DNA of 64,000 nt from Catonia carolina. Taxonomy: Eukaryota > Arthropoda > Insecta > Hemiptera > Achilidae. The notes under the pieces were generated by a model that did no database searches, was not told the origin of the DNA, and saw nothing but the letters and a program-made list of their open reading frames with translations. This document shows positions 25,001 to 40,000 of this stretch, in pieces (position 1 is the stretch's first letter; every line of letters starts with the position of its first letter). The position numbers and the translations under genes were made by a program. Location: NCBI GenBank assembly GCA_035578175.1, contig JAQMRL010000002.1, forward strand, positions 134,418,171 to 134,482,170, read 5' to 3'.

Positions 25001-28000
25001 ACTACTAAAAGGCTGAAATAGCTACTTAATATTCTAAAAATTACACCGGTAAACATAAATATAAACTGACATCATGTAAAAATCACAAAAAACATCAGAA
25101 AAAATAAGTTAACATGGATAACAAATCCCATCACAAAACGCAACATAAACAATTGGGATAAATTCAGAAAACATAATCACAAACTTGAACAAAAAATTCC
25201 AGTTACAGGAAAGGAGGCAAACGGACCCCTAGACTAAAGATGGAACACAGTGAATGCATGAAGAGGGTTAGGGAGGACTTTAAGAGAAATCTAATGACAC
25301 TATTTTTGTTTCCAAATTCTGACTTTGATTTCTTGACTTCCAGTATTGGGCAACTTCCAGTCGAAACCGGAACTTCAAACCTAATTCAGGCCCACTAACT
25401 TTTTGGGTAGATTACAAATCCAAAAACTGTTGGTTGCTATCTCTTGTAGTTTCTGACTTTGATTTCTTAACTTCCAGTTTTAGGCCACGTCCAGTCAAAA
25501 CCGGAACTTCAACCCCAATTTAGTCTAACAACTTTTTGTGTAGAATACAGATCTGAAAACCGTTGTATCTTTTGTAGTTTCTGACACCTGGGTGTGACTG
25601 ACGGGTGGGTGGACTAAAGAAAATTTTAAAAATTGCCACCAGTAATAATGAATGAAACTAAAATTTAATAAAAATAAAGACAAAAATTTTTTCACCTGGG
25701 TTGCAATACCAAGATCCGGTATATGAATTGTCTGAGGTTTACCACTATTACTAACAGTCTTTCGTTTCACATTCTGACGAGATTCAAATGTAGTAGCATT
25801 TGATATCGCAGAACGTTGCTGCTAAAACAAACAAAACAAAAACACCAAAATATTACCATTTTTTTAAATGATAGAATAAGATTTTACCATAAAATCTTTC
25901 ATTCATTTATTTATAACTGTTTTATTTTAGTTTTTATTGTTTATAACTATAAATAGTTTATAACTATTTTTGTTTCCAAATTCCAACTTTGATTTTTTGA
26001 CTTCTGGTTTTGGGCCACTTCCGGTCAAAATTGAAACTTCAAACCCAATCCAGGGCCACTAACTTTTTGTGTAGATTACAAATCCAAAATCTGTTTGTAG
26101 CTATCTCTTGTAGTTTCTGACATCTGGGTGTGACAGACAGACGGTCAACACAAAATGATAATGACAATTTTAAAAATTGTGATCAGTTAATAGAAAACAT
26201 GACAGTATGATATTCAATAGTAACGGAACTAAGTAAATCATGCAAACGCATGATAAAAAATTAATAATTTTTTTGCTGAATGATAAAAAAATTACAATGT
26301 ATCAGTACAAAAAAACCATCACTACAGAACCTATTTTAACACTAGGGGCATAAATTAATGCTTTCTGGAATCTGAAAAAATAAAGTACCTTACTTAAAAT
26401 ATCATGATGAGTCAAATTTTAATTCATCTAATCAAATTTTCATATGCCCTTCCTTCTCAAGTACACGTTCAGACCAATTGTAAAAAAATAATTAGAACCA
26501 GTTAATAAACACATCAAGTATTTGGCTTTATACAAAAATCTAGTGTTTCACACCAGATTTTTACGAAAATTTACCAATCAATTTACGAAAAATCATTAAC
26601 TGACACTAAACTAGGCTCTGTAGAAAAAATTCTTCAAATATATATTGTAGGTTTTTTAATTGCCTGTAACTTTGATTATATACACTTTTGTCATAAAATG
26701 TATCCATTTTAATTACTAAGGCTGCAATCTTTAAAAATTTCAAATTTTCAACCAATTTTAATGAGCAAAATACAGAAAATCACTAACTGACGCTAAACTA
26801 AGCGTTGTAGAAAAAAAATGTTTCAAATAAAAGTTGTAGATTACTTATTTTCCTATAACTTCAATTATATTCACTTTTGCCCTAAGAAGCATATTAAGGC
26901 TGCAATCTTAAATTTTAAAAAAATTTTACGACGAGAGCACAGCCTTTTCAAGAATTTTAGCATATATGGCGCTCACCTTATCTTGTAGACAACAAAAAAT
27001 TTAATAAATGACTCAATTTCAAAAAAAATTGTAGAAGCCATTTTTGAAAAAATTGAAAAAAGAGAAAATCACAGGAATAAACTATTTCCAGTTAACCGAT
27101 TTTGAAGAAAATATTTGTGTTAGGTCATGTAATAGGTAGAACCTAACTTAAGCTCCAAGTGTCAACTTTGTACGTTATTCCGTTCTTGAGATATTTTGTT
27201 CACACACACGCACACACCAATTGCTAAAAACATGCATTTCCAGTAAAAACTAATTGTGAAAAATTAACATGTAAACAATACCTTCCTTCCCTGTATATTC
27301 ATATAGGGCAAGAGAAAGTAAAAATATATAATTTTTATGTACTCAGGTTAGTCACCATAAACAATATTTTTTTGTGAATTCCTTTTTACATCTACTGAAA
27401 AATTTCTAGAATAAATTTCTTAAATTACTTTCTTGAATTTAAATAAATGATGTTTATACATATTATATTTAAACTGAAATTATTAATCTGAATTTAAATA
27501 TTTTAAATATTTTTACAGTAATGTAACATTTTATAACAAATTGCCTTTTAACAAATTATTTTCGTCCCTATCAGAGCATGCCAACAATAACAAACTTTAT
27601 ACACTTATAACTCAAATTTTTTCTGGTTTCTTGAACTCTGTTACTTGAAGGTGATTCAACTAGGTTTTGTCACACTTATTAAAAGAGTAAGCACTATTTT
27701 AGGAGAAAGAATCCTTCTAGTTCATTCTAAAAAAAGTTCAACAATGACATTAAAATTTATTTATAATAAACAGTTTTTTCAAGTATTACATTTCCTTGAC
27801 ACATTACTTTTAACACATTGGAACCAACACCCTCTTTATCATAAAGTAATGACACCAGATCCTGAACATTTTTATCTATTTTCAAAAGTTCATAGTAAAT
27901 AACAACAAGATTTATCTCTTTAACAATGACATCTGCTGTTGTTTTAGGTCATCAGCCGAAAGGTTAGTTTGAACCTCTAGAGCCTTCACTAAGTAAAACG

Positions 28001-31000
28001 AGGAGTAAGGTAGTTTACCACTGCCTTCGTCACTAAGTAGAAAAGTATGCTTATCAGCATGCCAGGTCCTCTGAAAAGCATCTACTTTCCACCCTGCAAA
28101 TGACACCTTCATTTAATTCACTACAGGGTTTGGCTGTATAATGATGAAATTCATTACTCTTAGAGGAGATAAATCTGACTTGTGTCATTTACATTTCTAC
28201 CTCTTCTGTTCCTAACAAGCCGACAGAAATGGAATTCCAGCACTGCTTTCAACAATGGAAATTTATATTGCGCGTTGTAGGGATCGGCAAGGAGATACAT
28301 TGTAATGTAAGGTGATCAATAAAATTTTTTGTAGCTCCAATCCAGTTTATTTAATTGCCATTATTTGGGGAAAATTAATTAGGGAAAAGTATCAATGAAA
28401 GAAAATTTATTAAAGTGGATTTTTGTACACAAGCTCGATAAATTTAAGAGTCAGCAACTAAGATTGACCAAAGTTGCAATTCAGCAATTCAGGTAAACAA
28501 CCCTGACTAATCTAAAATATCGGGTAAAATGACAAAGCCTCGCAACTGCAAAAATGTCACATTCCGGTGATTTTAATTATAGTAAAAAATGTATTAATTT
28601 GAATGAATACTTACATTTGAAGTAGTTGGTGACACATCTGCAACATAATTTTCTTTGCCTGACAGAGGTAAAGGCGCTGAATTAGGTCTACGTCCAACAA
28701 TGACAGGGAAACAATAATTGTTGGAAGAATTCAACGAAGTGGATGAGTTACCATTTAGATTTTCTAATACTGATTCCAAACGTCTGCAGTGTTCATATGA
28801 CTAAAAAATTAACAGTATAATATTATAATTAAGTGTAAATAAAATAATATATTTTTTAAAATAATAATAATAATAAAATTTGTCCGTATTCCAAAGGTTT
28901 TGCCTTGTCACTGCAATCATGAGTTCCCTTTCAGTAACCATTTTTTTCATCTCTACATACTGTTTGAATCTTCGTAACTTTTACTGGTAACGCAATATAA
29001 GTTGACGATCGTCAGCGAGAGTAAGACTGGACTATGCGGGGTGTGGAGGTGCTACTATATGTGCTTTTCGAAATACATCATAGCGACAGCTCTAACCATG
29101 ATATCATGTTGTAGTTTTACTCTTACATTGATTTATTACACTACGTCTTTTTATAAACATCCCATTGTATTATTTATTGATTCTTAATAATTATCCTAAA
29201 TAATAGACATTCATTCTAAATAAGCCATAATACTAGGCCTAAGCTATATTTAGTATCCTATTTTGGTCATCAGCAGTAAACTGGAGTTCCATCGATGTGA
29301 GCTTATTATCGTGAGTAATACTAGTTTTATGGTAATTTCAAAATGTTATTGTATTTTTAGGGTTTTCATATTTAATTATTTTCAGTAAAGTTATGTTAAA
29401 TTGCAATTGAATTTTAAACAATTCACTTTCTTTAAATAGTTATATTATTCCTTACTTATTTAGTGTGACGGGTCATGAACTGAATTTTATTACTTAAGTG
29501 TTTGTGGTGGTTACATTTTGAGTTACACACTTGTTATATGTCTTATGCTTTCAGGTTGGCCGACGTAAGTAGGATAGATAGTATACTGTCCTCTGCATGA
29601 TAGGCGCAATTGTCAACTTATAGCGCGTTACCAATACTTACTCTTCTAAAGTTCTGGTTCCTCAGCCTTTCTTTTCCTCTCACACCCAGCATCAAGCAAT
29701 GAAAAATATTCAAAATGAAATCATTGCATCTCTTAACCCTGTGCTAGCTATGCCAGAATATACTCAGGATGACCTATGGTGCAACGAGAGGCCATGCTCG
29801 AGTATATTCGTTTTCCAGTTTTGAATTCCGTGGTCGTATAGTACTATCGATGTACATAAATTAACTATAGATATGCACTCCTATGGTCTTTAGCTGTCTC
29901 TACTGTATAACTCGTCGATATTATTTACCTACTTGGAACCGTGATAGTACAAAATACAGGCAGCAGTGAACAGTTGATTTCTGCGTTTCATAACCTACGT
30001 ACAGTTTTAGTTTGTTTAAGAGTTGTTGTTGTTTGTATTGGGCATTTTTAGGGCTATTAGGTTTATTATAACTTATTTACTAGTGTTCTTTATAATTAGT
30101 GTGTTTTGATAGTGCGCGCATAAGTGTTTTTATATTTTGTGTAATTTAACAATGGCTTTGAAAGAGAATGAGACTGAAATTTATTTGGGAGAATATTCGG
30201 ATTGTAAAAGTGATTCAGAAAGTGAATTTGTATTCAATTTTTTTTTAATTAACCAATTTACAAAATGACTTTGTTACTGATGAGGCTGTACAAAACCTAT
30301 CTGGTGTTTATGATCCGTTCACACCAAGTCCCAGAAGTGATGATAATAAAATTCCTAACTATGCGAAAACCCGGCTTCAGGGGACACGTAGAAAAATATA
30401 CTCGGCCGGCAAAGGGTTAATACATCCAAAATATTTTGCCTTATTTCTGTTCATGCTCACAATGAGTTCTTATTAATAACAGCTTGAAATTAATACAAAT
30501 TTAAAATTATAATTTTTCATAACATTGTTTACTGCTGCTTTAATCTTCCTTACACGTATTATTCTACACGCTTAACATGTTTCAATGGATCCGTCATCAA
30601 AATTTATAAGAAACACAAAATTACTAATAAAAACTTTTACAGAAGATGTTATATCTTCAGTCACTTATATAAAAAATTGTTATTTTTTTACTTTTTATAC
30701 AAATGACTGAAGGTACCAAATTTTCGGTCAAATAAGTAAACAGAGTATTACTAGTTCTTACCTGAACAAAATGATCCCATAAATGAGTAACATGAGATGG
30801 TAATTCATTTGTTAATACAACAGGAAGTTGATGTTGGTTTGAGTCACTTTCAGTTGTAATTTTTTTTGTTACATTTACTTTAACTGGTCTACCATCTGCA
30901 TCTATTAATTTAATTTCACCACCAGTCCATGTTATTTTACCACCTAATAATACAACAAACAAACAGATTAATAAATTTAACTTTACAACCAAAATTCATA

Positions 31001-34000
31001 CAGTTCCTCAACTAAAACAAACATTTACGCATTTTTTATGTTCACCAATAAATTTATAATAAACTGATTTAATTCTATACTTATGAGTTTCTGTATTAAA
31101 TAATACAGAATTTAAATAACTTCATAAAATGCAAATTGTTATTCACAAATAAAAATTTGTTTAAATTTAATTTTCATCTGATAGGTTGCAACAAAAAATG
31201 GATAATGTGCTTCTTTCAGTCACTTAACACTGCAGTTCTAAAAAGCCTATTATGTTATCCTACACTTTTTAATTCAATCAGCAAACAGATCCCTCTCTCA
31301 TATAAGATTTAGGAGACTGCTGACCAAGTCCTTTTGTGGACAATTGCCCTCAAGGTTTACTTACCCAAATATTGAATACCTCCAATTAATAAATACTTCT
31401 CATTAAAAGAGAATATGGGAAGCGACTCCCCTTCTCTACACAGTCCACATACTAGGCCATCATCAAAGATCCACGTGTTACATAAAGGTTTGCTAAGCTG
31501 ACAGTGCCTTGCTAACAAGCCCACAGCCAAACTACACTGCTTCCTGTTCAGACCAAGTACACCACAAGCAAGAGTATGGGATATGACGTCCATTCTCTTA
31601 TTGCGTCTCAATCCAACAATTTGGTTCCAATACCTCTTGTATCACACTGATACACTTAGAGATGGGCCCATGTATCAATGATTAGCTGATATGATTCTGA
31701 TCAGCAAACCATCGTATAAACTTTAAACAATCTACAGTATCTGCCTTTTCATAACCCACAATCCCTCTGTGATCTGGCACCTACACACCAAGCTAACTCT
31801 TGATTTGTCCAGTCAAGTTATGTGAGGTTCATTAAGTATACTGGGAATCTCTCTTGAAGCTGTCACTGCCACCCCCTTCTAATTAATTATTTACTGTCAT
31901 GCCGGCCTTTAATGCTTCTCCCGGCCCTAGTCGGTGCAGTAGGCCCTTTGGTGGCACACCGACAAACCTTTCGGCTGCATACCGACAGAGGGCTTTTTTG
32001 CCAAGGCCGAGTGAATAACCACCCTCTACCACAGCGCTCTCAGCAACTATATAAAGAGCATTACACTGAGCTGAAGGAATTCAATTCTGATTGAGACAGC
32101 AGACGAGACATCCACCATCAGCAACACCTCCAGCAAAGACTAATCAACAACCCCGCAAGAGAGAAGATGATGCTTCCGCTCACCGACCCGTCACCGTAAG
32201 CCGTCAACCGGACCGTCATCGCCCGCTGATGCGAGCGATGCCCACAGCGGTCCCTCGACCGAGCCTTATGTCCACCGGACCCAACGAAGCAGCCATCAAC
32301 GCCCTACTGTGAGGGAAGAAGATGATGTCTCCGCTGGACGACGACACACCGTGTCACCCAGCTCCTCGATCGCCACGACAACTACGACCGACGCTTCCTA
32401 TAAAGACGACCACTGCTTAAACGGTCCTTTTCAGGGCCATCCACCAAAAATTAAAGGTTAAAGGGTAACGGTAACTCGCCACTCAAAGTCGCCATCCAGT
32501 GACAAAGCAAATACCATTTTCATTTTCTTCTTTCTTATAAACTAATAAAAAGCAACTTCTTGGTGATTTTTCTATATCTACATTTTTTTATACACATAGG
32601 CCCTACATACATTTTATAATAAATATAAGAAAACACTTTATAAGAAAAATATGAATATTAAATTTACAATACATGTTCCTGAGTAAATACACTAATGACT
32701 GGAAACCATTAACTTTCAAAAATAGCTTACGGATGATGTGCAACAAGTTATGGTATATATATTTTTTATCGTACACGTGATGTAAAGTAAATGTAATTGT
32801 TTACCAGTAACTAAAATTTTTATTTTAAATCTGCAAGTTTCACATGAACCAGAAAGCTGTAAAACATGGAACACATGTCCACGAGTACAAACTTTTCATC
32901 CATACTAATGATACATACAGAATTAATCCTTATCTCTCTATGAAAGATTTAACACAATGTACAGAATTATAAAATACAAACTGACCATTATAAAAACTGC
33001 ATCCACAATATAAACGAAAGCATGAACAATAAAAAGTGATAATTAAAAACAAATAACAGGTATACATAAACTTTGTCCAATTTTAAAAATGCATAGAAAA
33101 AAATCTCATAAGATTCCATTCATTTTATAATTAGTTATAAAACATAGTTTACAGAGTAAGCTTTCATGCGTTAACAGGCTAATGCAATCAGTCGCTTACT
33201 ATGAACAAATGCACAGGAACTGAATCTGATCATAAAATTACATGTAGTTTTCTTCTGTTTGTAGAAACCTTACTTAATTCTAGGAATTTGTTCTCTTTAA
33301 TTAGAAATCAGGTGCAGAATTTTGAGCAAATAGTGAAGTGCATAAGACTTAGATACAATAAATCACACATTGAAAACATCTCCTCTTCTTAGAAAGGTAC
33401 ATAAGTGACAAAGTAAACAAATAAAAAAATAACTGAGTACGTATTAACAAATAGCTATGTCCACACTCATGCGCTTGCGCTAAGCGCATGCCTCTTCTCA
33501 TACCATAGCACATACCTCAACACAAGGGACGCATGCGTCAAGGCATACCCGACATGAGTCAGAAGTAGCAGATTTTCATAGCACACGGCATAGCGCAAGA
33601 AGTTCCACCAGCCTTAGATTTCTGTGCGTTTCAACGTTCAGTTTGTAGTATTTTATAGTGTGCATTTATAATTTTATAGTGTGTATTTTATTTAGAAATT
33701 AGTCGGAGATACAGCAATTTATGCATAAAAAGTACTCAGTTTTTAGGAGGTTTTCCGTTAATGTACTTTTTAAACGTCTGTTACTCCGTTCAGACTTTAT
33801 ATAAAAAAATTGGCGTTTAAGTATGTTGAAGAGTTTTTCTATAATATGAATATTTTAAAAGTGAAATCTGATGTTCCGTTTAATACCCCAGCTATTTTTT
33901 TAAATTGCTGTTTTGGCTCCACCTCTCTCTATCGCTGAACACTCTCTCCTCTATTTCTCTCTCAGCATCGCATCTTTCTCCAAATTTATCCATAACTGAA

Positions 34001-37000
34001 CCCATCCACTTCATTCTTAGGAAGCCCCTTTAATCTTTTTCCCTCCATCTCTAAGTACATCATCTGTTTACACAGCCTACCCTCTTCCATCCTAGTGATA
34101 TGTCCACACCATTGTAGCGATGTCTAACTCTCTTTGTCAAGCTACCCAAACCCAATTGTTTCCTAATTTCATAATTTTTCACTCTTATCTCTTCTTGTCT
34201 TTCCTTGCATATTCTTCTTTACCTTCATTTCTACCATCTGCATTCCACTCTCTGCCTTTCTTCCACTCATCCACGTTTCTAATGCATAAGTCAATATTGG
34301 TACAAAAGAAGCATTATATAATTTTCTTACTGTTAACGCCATTGAACAGCTGCTATTTAGTCTTTTGTATTTGCTTATTTGTTTTCAAATATAAGCGCCG
34401 CGGCAGGCGTATTCTGATTTATATTTCAAATACTGCAAATGTCATGACTGCCTTCTGGATCATGTATGGTAACTCAATCCTTCCTCCATCCATGTCTTCT
34501 CCTCACCCACGATGTATGCTACAGTCTTTCCGCTTACTTCACTTGTTCAATTGAATTTGTCACGGACACTTGCGCTCCTTTTGTTCAAGGCTTGACTATT
34601 TCGGCCTACCACCTAACAGGGTGATGGCAACTGCTGACTTATTCGAACCGAGGCTTTAATTTTTTATGTGCTAATGCTTGTACAATATTGTGTTTGTTGT
34701 GTATTTTCTAAACTGTGTAATTATTACTAAAAGTGTTCTGCAACGGCCAAACTGGACTTTTGACATGTGTTCTGCTACTGGACTCCATGCAATTGTATTT
34801 GATACCAAGTAAGTGGACATTTATGTTTGTGATATTCAATTTGATTGTTTAGGTGCTCTTTTCCCTATTACATTTGTGTCCCTCTGTTTTTCCTTTCCTT
34901 TTGTTTGTTTCCTACTTCGTTTTATCGCTTTTAAAACTTAACCGCTTGGTCTTGTACACTGACTCCTGTAAATGCATACTGGTTCTCCGAAAAACGCCCC
35001 AATTAAATGGATTATTGATTTATTATATTGTTTTTGCAAGTCCAAGGCTTGTGGACTTAACACCTACAATACATACTTAATTCCTTTACAAATTTTAGAC
35101 AAAATGGCATCACTACATCACAATTTCTGCGTAACATAAAACAAATGTAATGCTTGTGAATCATAAGAAATTTACAAATTTTACTAACAGCCATTAATCC
35201 AACACGTCCTTATGTATTAATTCAGTAACTTTTTTATTTTATGGCCCCGATTAGACTACTTGAGTCAATTTTATAGGTAGGGTTCTTTAGTTTTCTGTTA
35301 GCCCAGTACTTTTCATTCTCTCAGATCTTAACTTTCTTTTTCTGTCTGGAATCTCCCTTCCTACTGTCCATTTGTTGACCTTCATTTTAGTGTGATTTTT
35401 TAGCCCTTGAGTCTCTTAATTCTGTCTGTTTTTGTTCAAATCATCTATTGTAATTTGTAGTGCACTCATAGCTGTAGCAGTCAGTAATTCTGCAGGCAAT
35501 TAGACCAGCTGTTTTGAAAATATTTTTGTAGTGTTTATAATATAGACATACAGGTATGGTTGATATTTTGAAGTTATGAAAATGGATTGAGTATTTGTTA
35601 AACCTAGTTACAAATGAAAATAAATGAATGTATTAAGTTGGTTATAGTATTGTTCATTTATTTGCTTGATACCTTTATTTGGTACTAAATATCTTTCTTG
35701 ACTTCAGTACTCCATTTAATGTTGCTCATACTGATCCATAAGTTTTATATTTTTGGAGTCCTAATTAGATAACCAAAGAATGAGTTCCGTCTTTTTTAAA
35801 TCGGGCTTGTTACAGATTCTATTTTTCTGTAGACTATTTCATTGAAAGCTCGTCTCCTGATGTTATTTTTTTTTATTCTAGTTTATTTAATATTGCATCA
35901 GTAGTTTGGTCATTAGTAGACGAAGGATTAGAAACAGAACCAGTGGAATTTAACAAACATCATCCAAACTCTAGCGGGCAAATAAACCTATAACTTTCAT
36001 TCAACAAAATTACAGATTAACCATTCCAAAACAAAATTATTTTAATTTAACATTGTAATATAATGATCTGATTACCTTGATAGTAGATAGCTTCAAAATC
36101 AGGTTCTGGCATATTTTCCATCAAAAGACACTTAGCTAAATCACTGTAATAAGTTACTTTAGGAGTCTTAGCCCTGACTAAATTCACAAATCTAGATGCA
36201 TAAATATACTTCTTCCAGTGTTTTTCTGGTAATGATTCATAACTATATATAGCATCAGCTCCTTGTGTTGGTAATGATGGAGGTTCATCAGTCAATGGCA
36301 CTCCTTTAGTAGAATTAGGTTGATAAAATATCACCTGTACAAAGAAAGAAACAAAGGTGAATTATTGGCCATCATTTGAAATAACAGGTCAGTACTACCT
36401 AACATTAACATACTATAATCCATTTGAAATCAACGTGCGGGTGAAGGTCATGCCACTTCCTCACCTCGCCTACCCCACCAGTCGTCTGAATGGTGCAGCG
36501 CGGAGTATGTGTGTGCACTACTGTGCCATCAGGTTCAGGTTTACTGTGGTCATCAGGTTCACATTATTTCACTTCGTGAAGTAGCGTAAAACATCTGACG
36601 AGACCAACACATAAATGTGTTATTTAAATCAACTTAAACTTAAACTCATTCGAGAAGTTTAATTACAAACAAAAGAAAAACTGCAATGGAAAAAATCTAA
36701 ATCCAGTTTTTCTTTTGTTTGTAATTAAAAAACCTTCTCAAATGAGTTTAATTTTCATAGATGTTATTTATATCATTTTTTAGAATAAAACTCTCTACAA
36801 TTTTCATTAAAATGGTTCGTGTTTTTATTCACAATTTACAAAGTTATTTTACGCTAAACTTAAAAAGTATATTTTCTAAGCCTACTCTTTAATGTGTTCA
36901 CGTAGTTTTCTTAAAAACTAAAAGCGATACAGTTCTGGGACTCATTTCTTTAAGTTTTCCAGGTTAAATAAAAACCATAAGAAACCACTAAAAATTTTCC

Positions 37001-40000
37001 TAAATTTACCTTCTCAAAATTTCAGTATTGCTTTATTTCACTCTTTGCCCAGGAATCAAGGCAAAATCTTTCGCCAGGCATAACTCGCCAACGAAGCATT
37101 TCCGGACGTATATTTAGACAAACATTTTGTTACATGTAATAACATTAGTATATATGTAGTGTAATTTGTATTATATTATTGTTATAATTGTTATTAATAT
37201 TGTTTTATGGTTATTATAGACATTATATGTACGCACTATTACAACAAATAGTGTATTAACAACTTAAGAAGTTTTTTACAACGTAATATGGAATAATATA
37301 AAAGTCACTGAAATAGAAACACGGTCATTATACTATGCGTCAGCAATGACTCTGTGATATTTTATGACTTTATGAAGCTTACATGTATTGTTTTAAGTAA
37401 ACAAACATGTTACAGCACCTTTGTCACCACACACAGGCCTATTCATTTGATTTTTTATACTCTTTCGACCAGTTCAGATTAAAGTTTTATATCATACAGA
37501 TGTGAAGTTTCTTTGGCAGGCTTGTGTAAGTTTAGTTAATTCAATTGTTTAAGCGTGTAAGTTAAGATGGCTGCAAACAGTCCTAATCTTCGCAGATAAT
37601 CCAAACAAATAATTTATAGAGTATATAACTATTTAAAAGAACTTGTGTGAAATTAATTCTTTGCGAACGGCGCTCAAGATTACATAAAAGGTAAGTGACA
37701 GTTTATTTCTCAGTCGTATACAAATTTGTCCCAATCCAGTTTCTGTATGCATGCTTTAAAACATAAAAGATAAATAATCATCTTTTTCTTTTAGGTAAAA
37801 AGGTTGGCGATGTTTTTATTAAGGTGCAGTTTGTATAAAGAAATATTAGGATAGAACTGTTCCAAGGATCCGAAAGTTAAGCACAAAAATTAGGAAAATA
37901 TATTGTGTAGAATAAAAAGGTTTCACATATCATAGTAGGCCTAATGTCTTATGTGTATCAGAGTAACCATTAAATTTCTTGTAGACAAAACTTTAGTCCA
38001 TAAGGAGAAAAGAAGCAGTTCAATTCAGTAATGTAGAAGTAGTATAAGGGGTATGAGGAGAAATCTTGCGGAAGGGAAGGGCAAGAAGCGCGTGACCTTC
38101 ACCCGCACGAAGAAATCAAATGGATATTAGTCATTACAAGGATAAACAGATAGAATAAAAGTAAAAGACATATCTATAAATAACATTAGATATGCAGACG
38201 ATACAGTAATAACATTGCCCATAACAGACAGGTGGAATATCAAATTATTTACACTCAATCTGTTAATTGCAGGGCTAAAATAAATAGTTCTGTTTCTTAT
38301 CACATGGTCAGCCAATTAAATTACTGAATCATTTAAAAACAGAAGAGGTAGAGGTGTAAAAGACACTAATCAGTTATCTCCTCTGAAAGTAATGAATTTC
38401 ATTATACAGCCAGACCCTGTGGCGAATGAAGTGAAAGTGTCATTTGCAGAGTGGAAAATATGTGCTTTTCAGAGGGCCCCCGGCATGTTGATAAGCATAC
38501 TTTTCCACTCAGTGAGGAAGACAATGGTAAACCACCTCACTCCTCGTTTTACTTAGTAAAACCTCTACAGATTCAAACCAGCCTTTTGGCTGATGACCTA
38601 AACAACAACAACAGTAATAATGGAAAATAACATCTTAAAACATTTAAAGGACAATGGAACAGCTGAATAATTAGTCAATCGTATGGTTTGTGCATATCAA
38701 TCCAATTCATTAAACAACGCATCTCACAGCTTGTGGCAATTGTTAAAAAGGTTTACTATTGACCTATGGCAAAAAATATTAGCAACTTCTATATCTACAA
38801 TTAGAGGAATTTAACACTATTTTTGTTTCCAAATTCAGATTTTGATTTCTTAGCTTCAAGTTTTAGACCACTTCCGATCTAAACCGGAACTTCAAACTCA
38901 ATGATTTCTGTGTCTACTCTTTAAGAGGAATTGAATGACACTATTTCTGTTTCTAAAGGCTAACTTTGATTTCTTGACTTCTGGTTTTGGGCCACGTTCG
39001 GTCAAACCGGAACTTCAAACCCAATTCAGACCCAACCATTTGTTGCTATCTCTTGTAGTTTCTAACATCTGGGTGTGACAGGCAGACAAAGGAAAATGAC
39101 TGACAATAAATTTAAAAATTGCCACAAACAAAATGTATCATGGTTGTATCCAAAACGAAAAATTATTTAGTGAACTTAACAATAAACAACATTAATACTG
39201 AAAGAGTAAACAGATAAAGATATTTGGGGACAATAATAACCGACAAATTATGCCCAAAACGGGCAGGTGGAGTGTTATTTTAATTGCACTCTATCTGTTT
39301 GGTCCAGGGCTAAAAAAATAGTTCTGTTTCTAATCACATTGTCAGCCACTTATATGCAGCCAGACCCTGTGGTGAATGAAGTGAAGGTGTCATTTGCAGG
39401 GTGGAAAGTGAATGCTTTTCGGAGGGCCTGGCATGCTGATAAGCATACTCTTTCAACTCAGTGAGGAAGGCATTGGTAAACCACCTCACTCCTCGTTTTT
39501 ACTTAGTAAAACCTCTAGAGGTTCAAACCAGCCTTTCGGCTGTTGACCTAAACAACAACACAATAACCGACAATAACGATCATACACCAGAAATAGTAGA
39601 TAAGAGTGGCAAAGTTCGTCTTTATAAAGATGATGAAGTATTTGGTTTATCACACCGATCTAAGTATAGAAAACTGAATCAGGTTTATGAGATGCACGTC
39701 TTTTCTGTTATTTTTTATGGCATGGAGGCTTTTGGATATATCGACATGTGTTAAGGATATCATTAACAAAGAAATGAACGAATGAGGAAATCTTACATCA
39801 GATACATAAAAGAAAAAGACAGGACTTCAAAAGAAACTAAAAAAAGTAAATCCAATGAAATGAATGCTTATATGAGAGAAAAGAGAATCAGAGAAGGTAA
39901 ACATTAAGAAAAGAGATGTGGGAAGTATGATCAATGTTGTAACTGAGAAATGTACTGAAACTGAATACTTGAAAAAGTCACAAAATTGAATTATTAATCC

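Noticed and set aside
31912..32312. Two ORFs of 60 and 73 codons as genes
   Set aside because: They lie wholly in the GC-rich solo LTR, where chance open frames are common.
34120..34554. 144-codon plus-strand ORF
   Set aside because: Phe/Ser/Leu-rich frame opposite a pyrimidine-rich LINE relic; no domain, start context or splice evidence.
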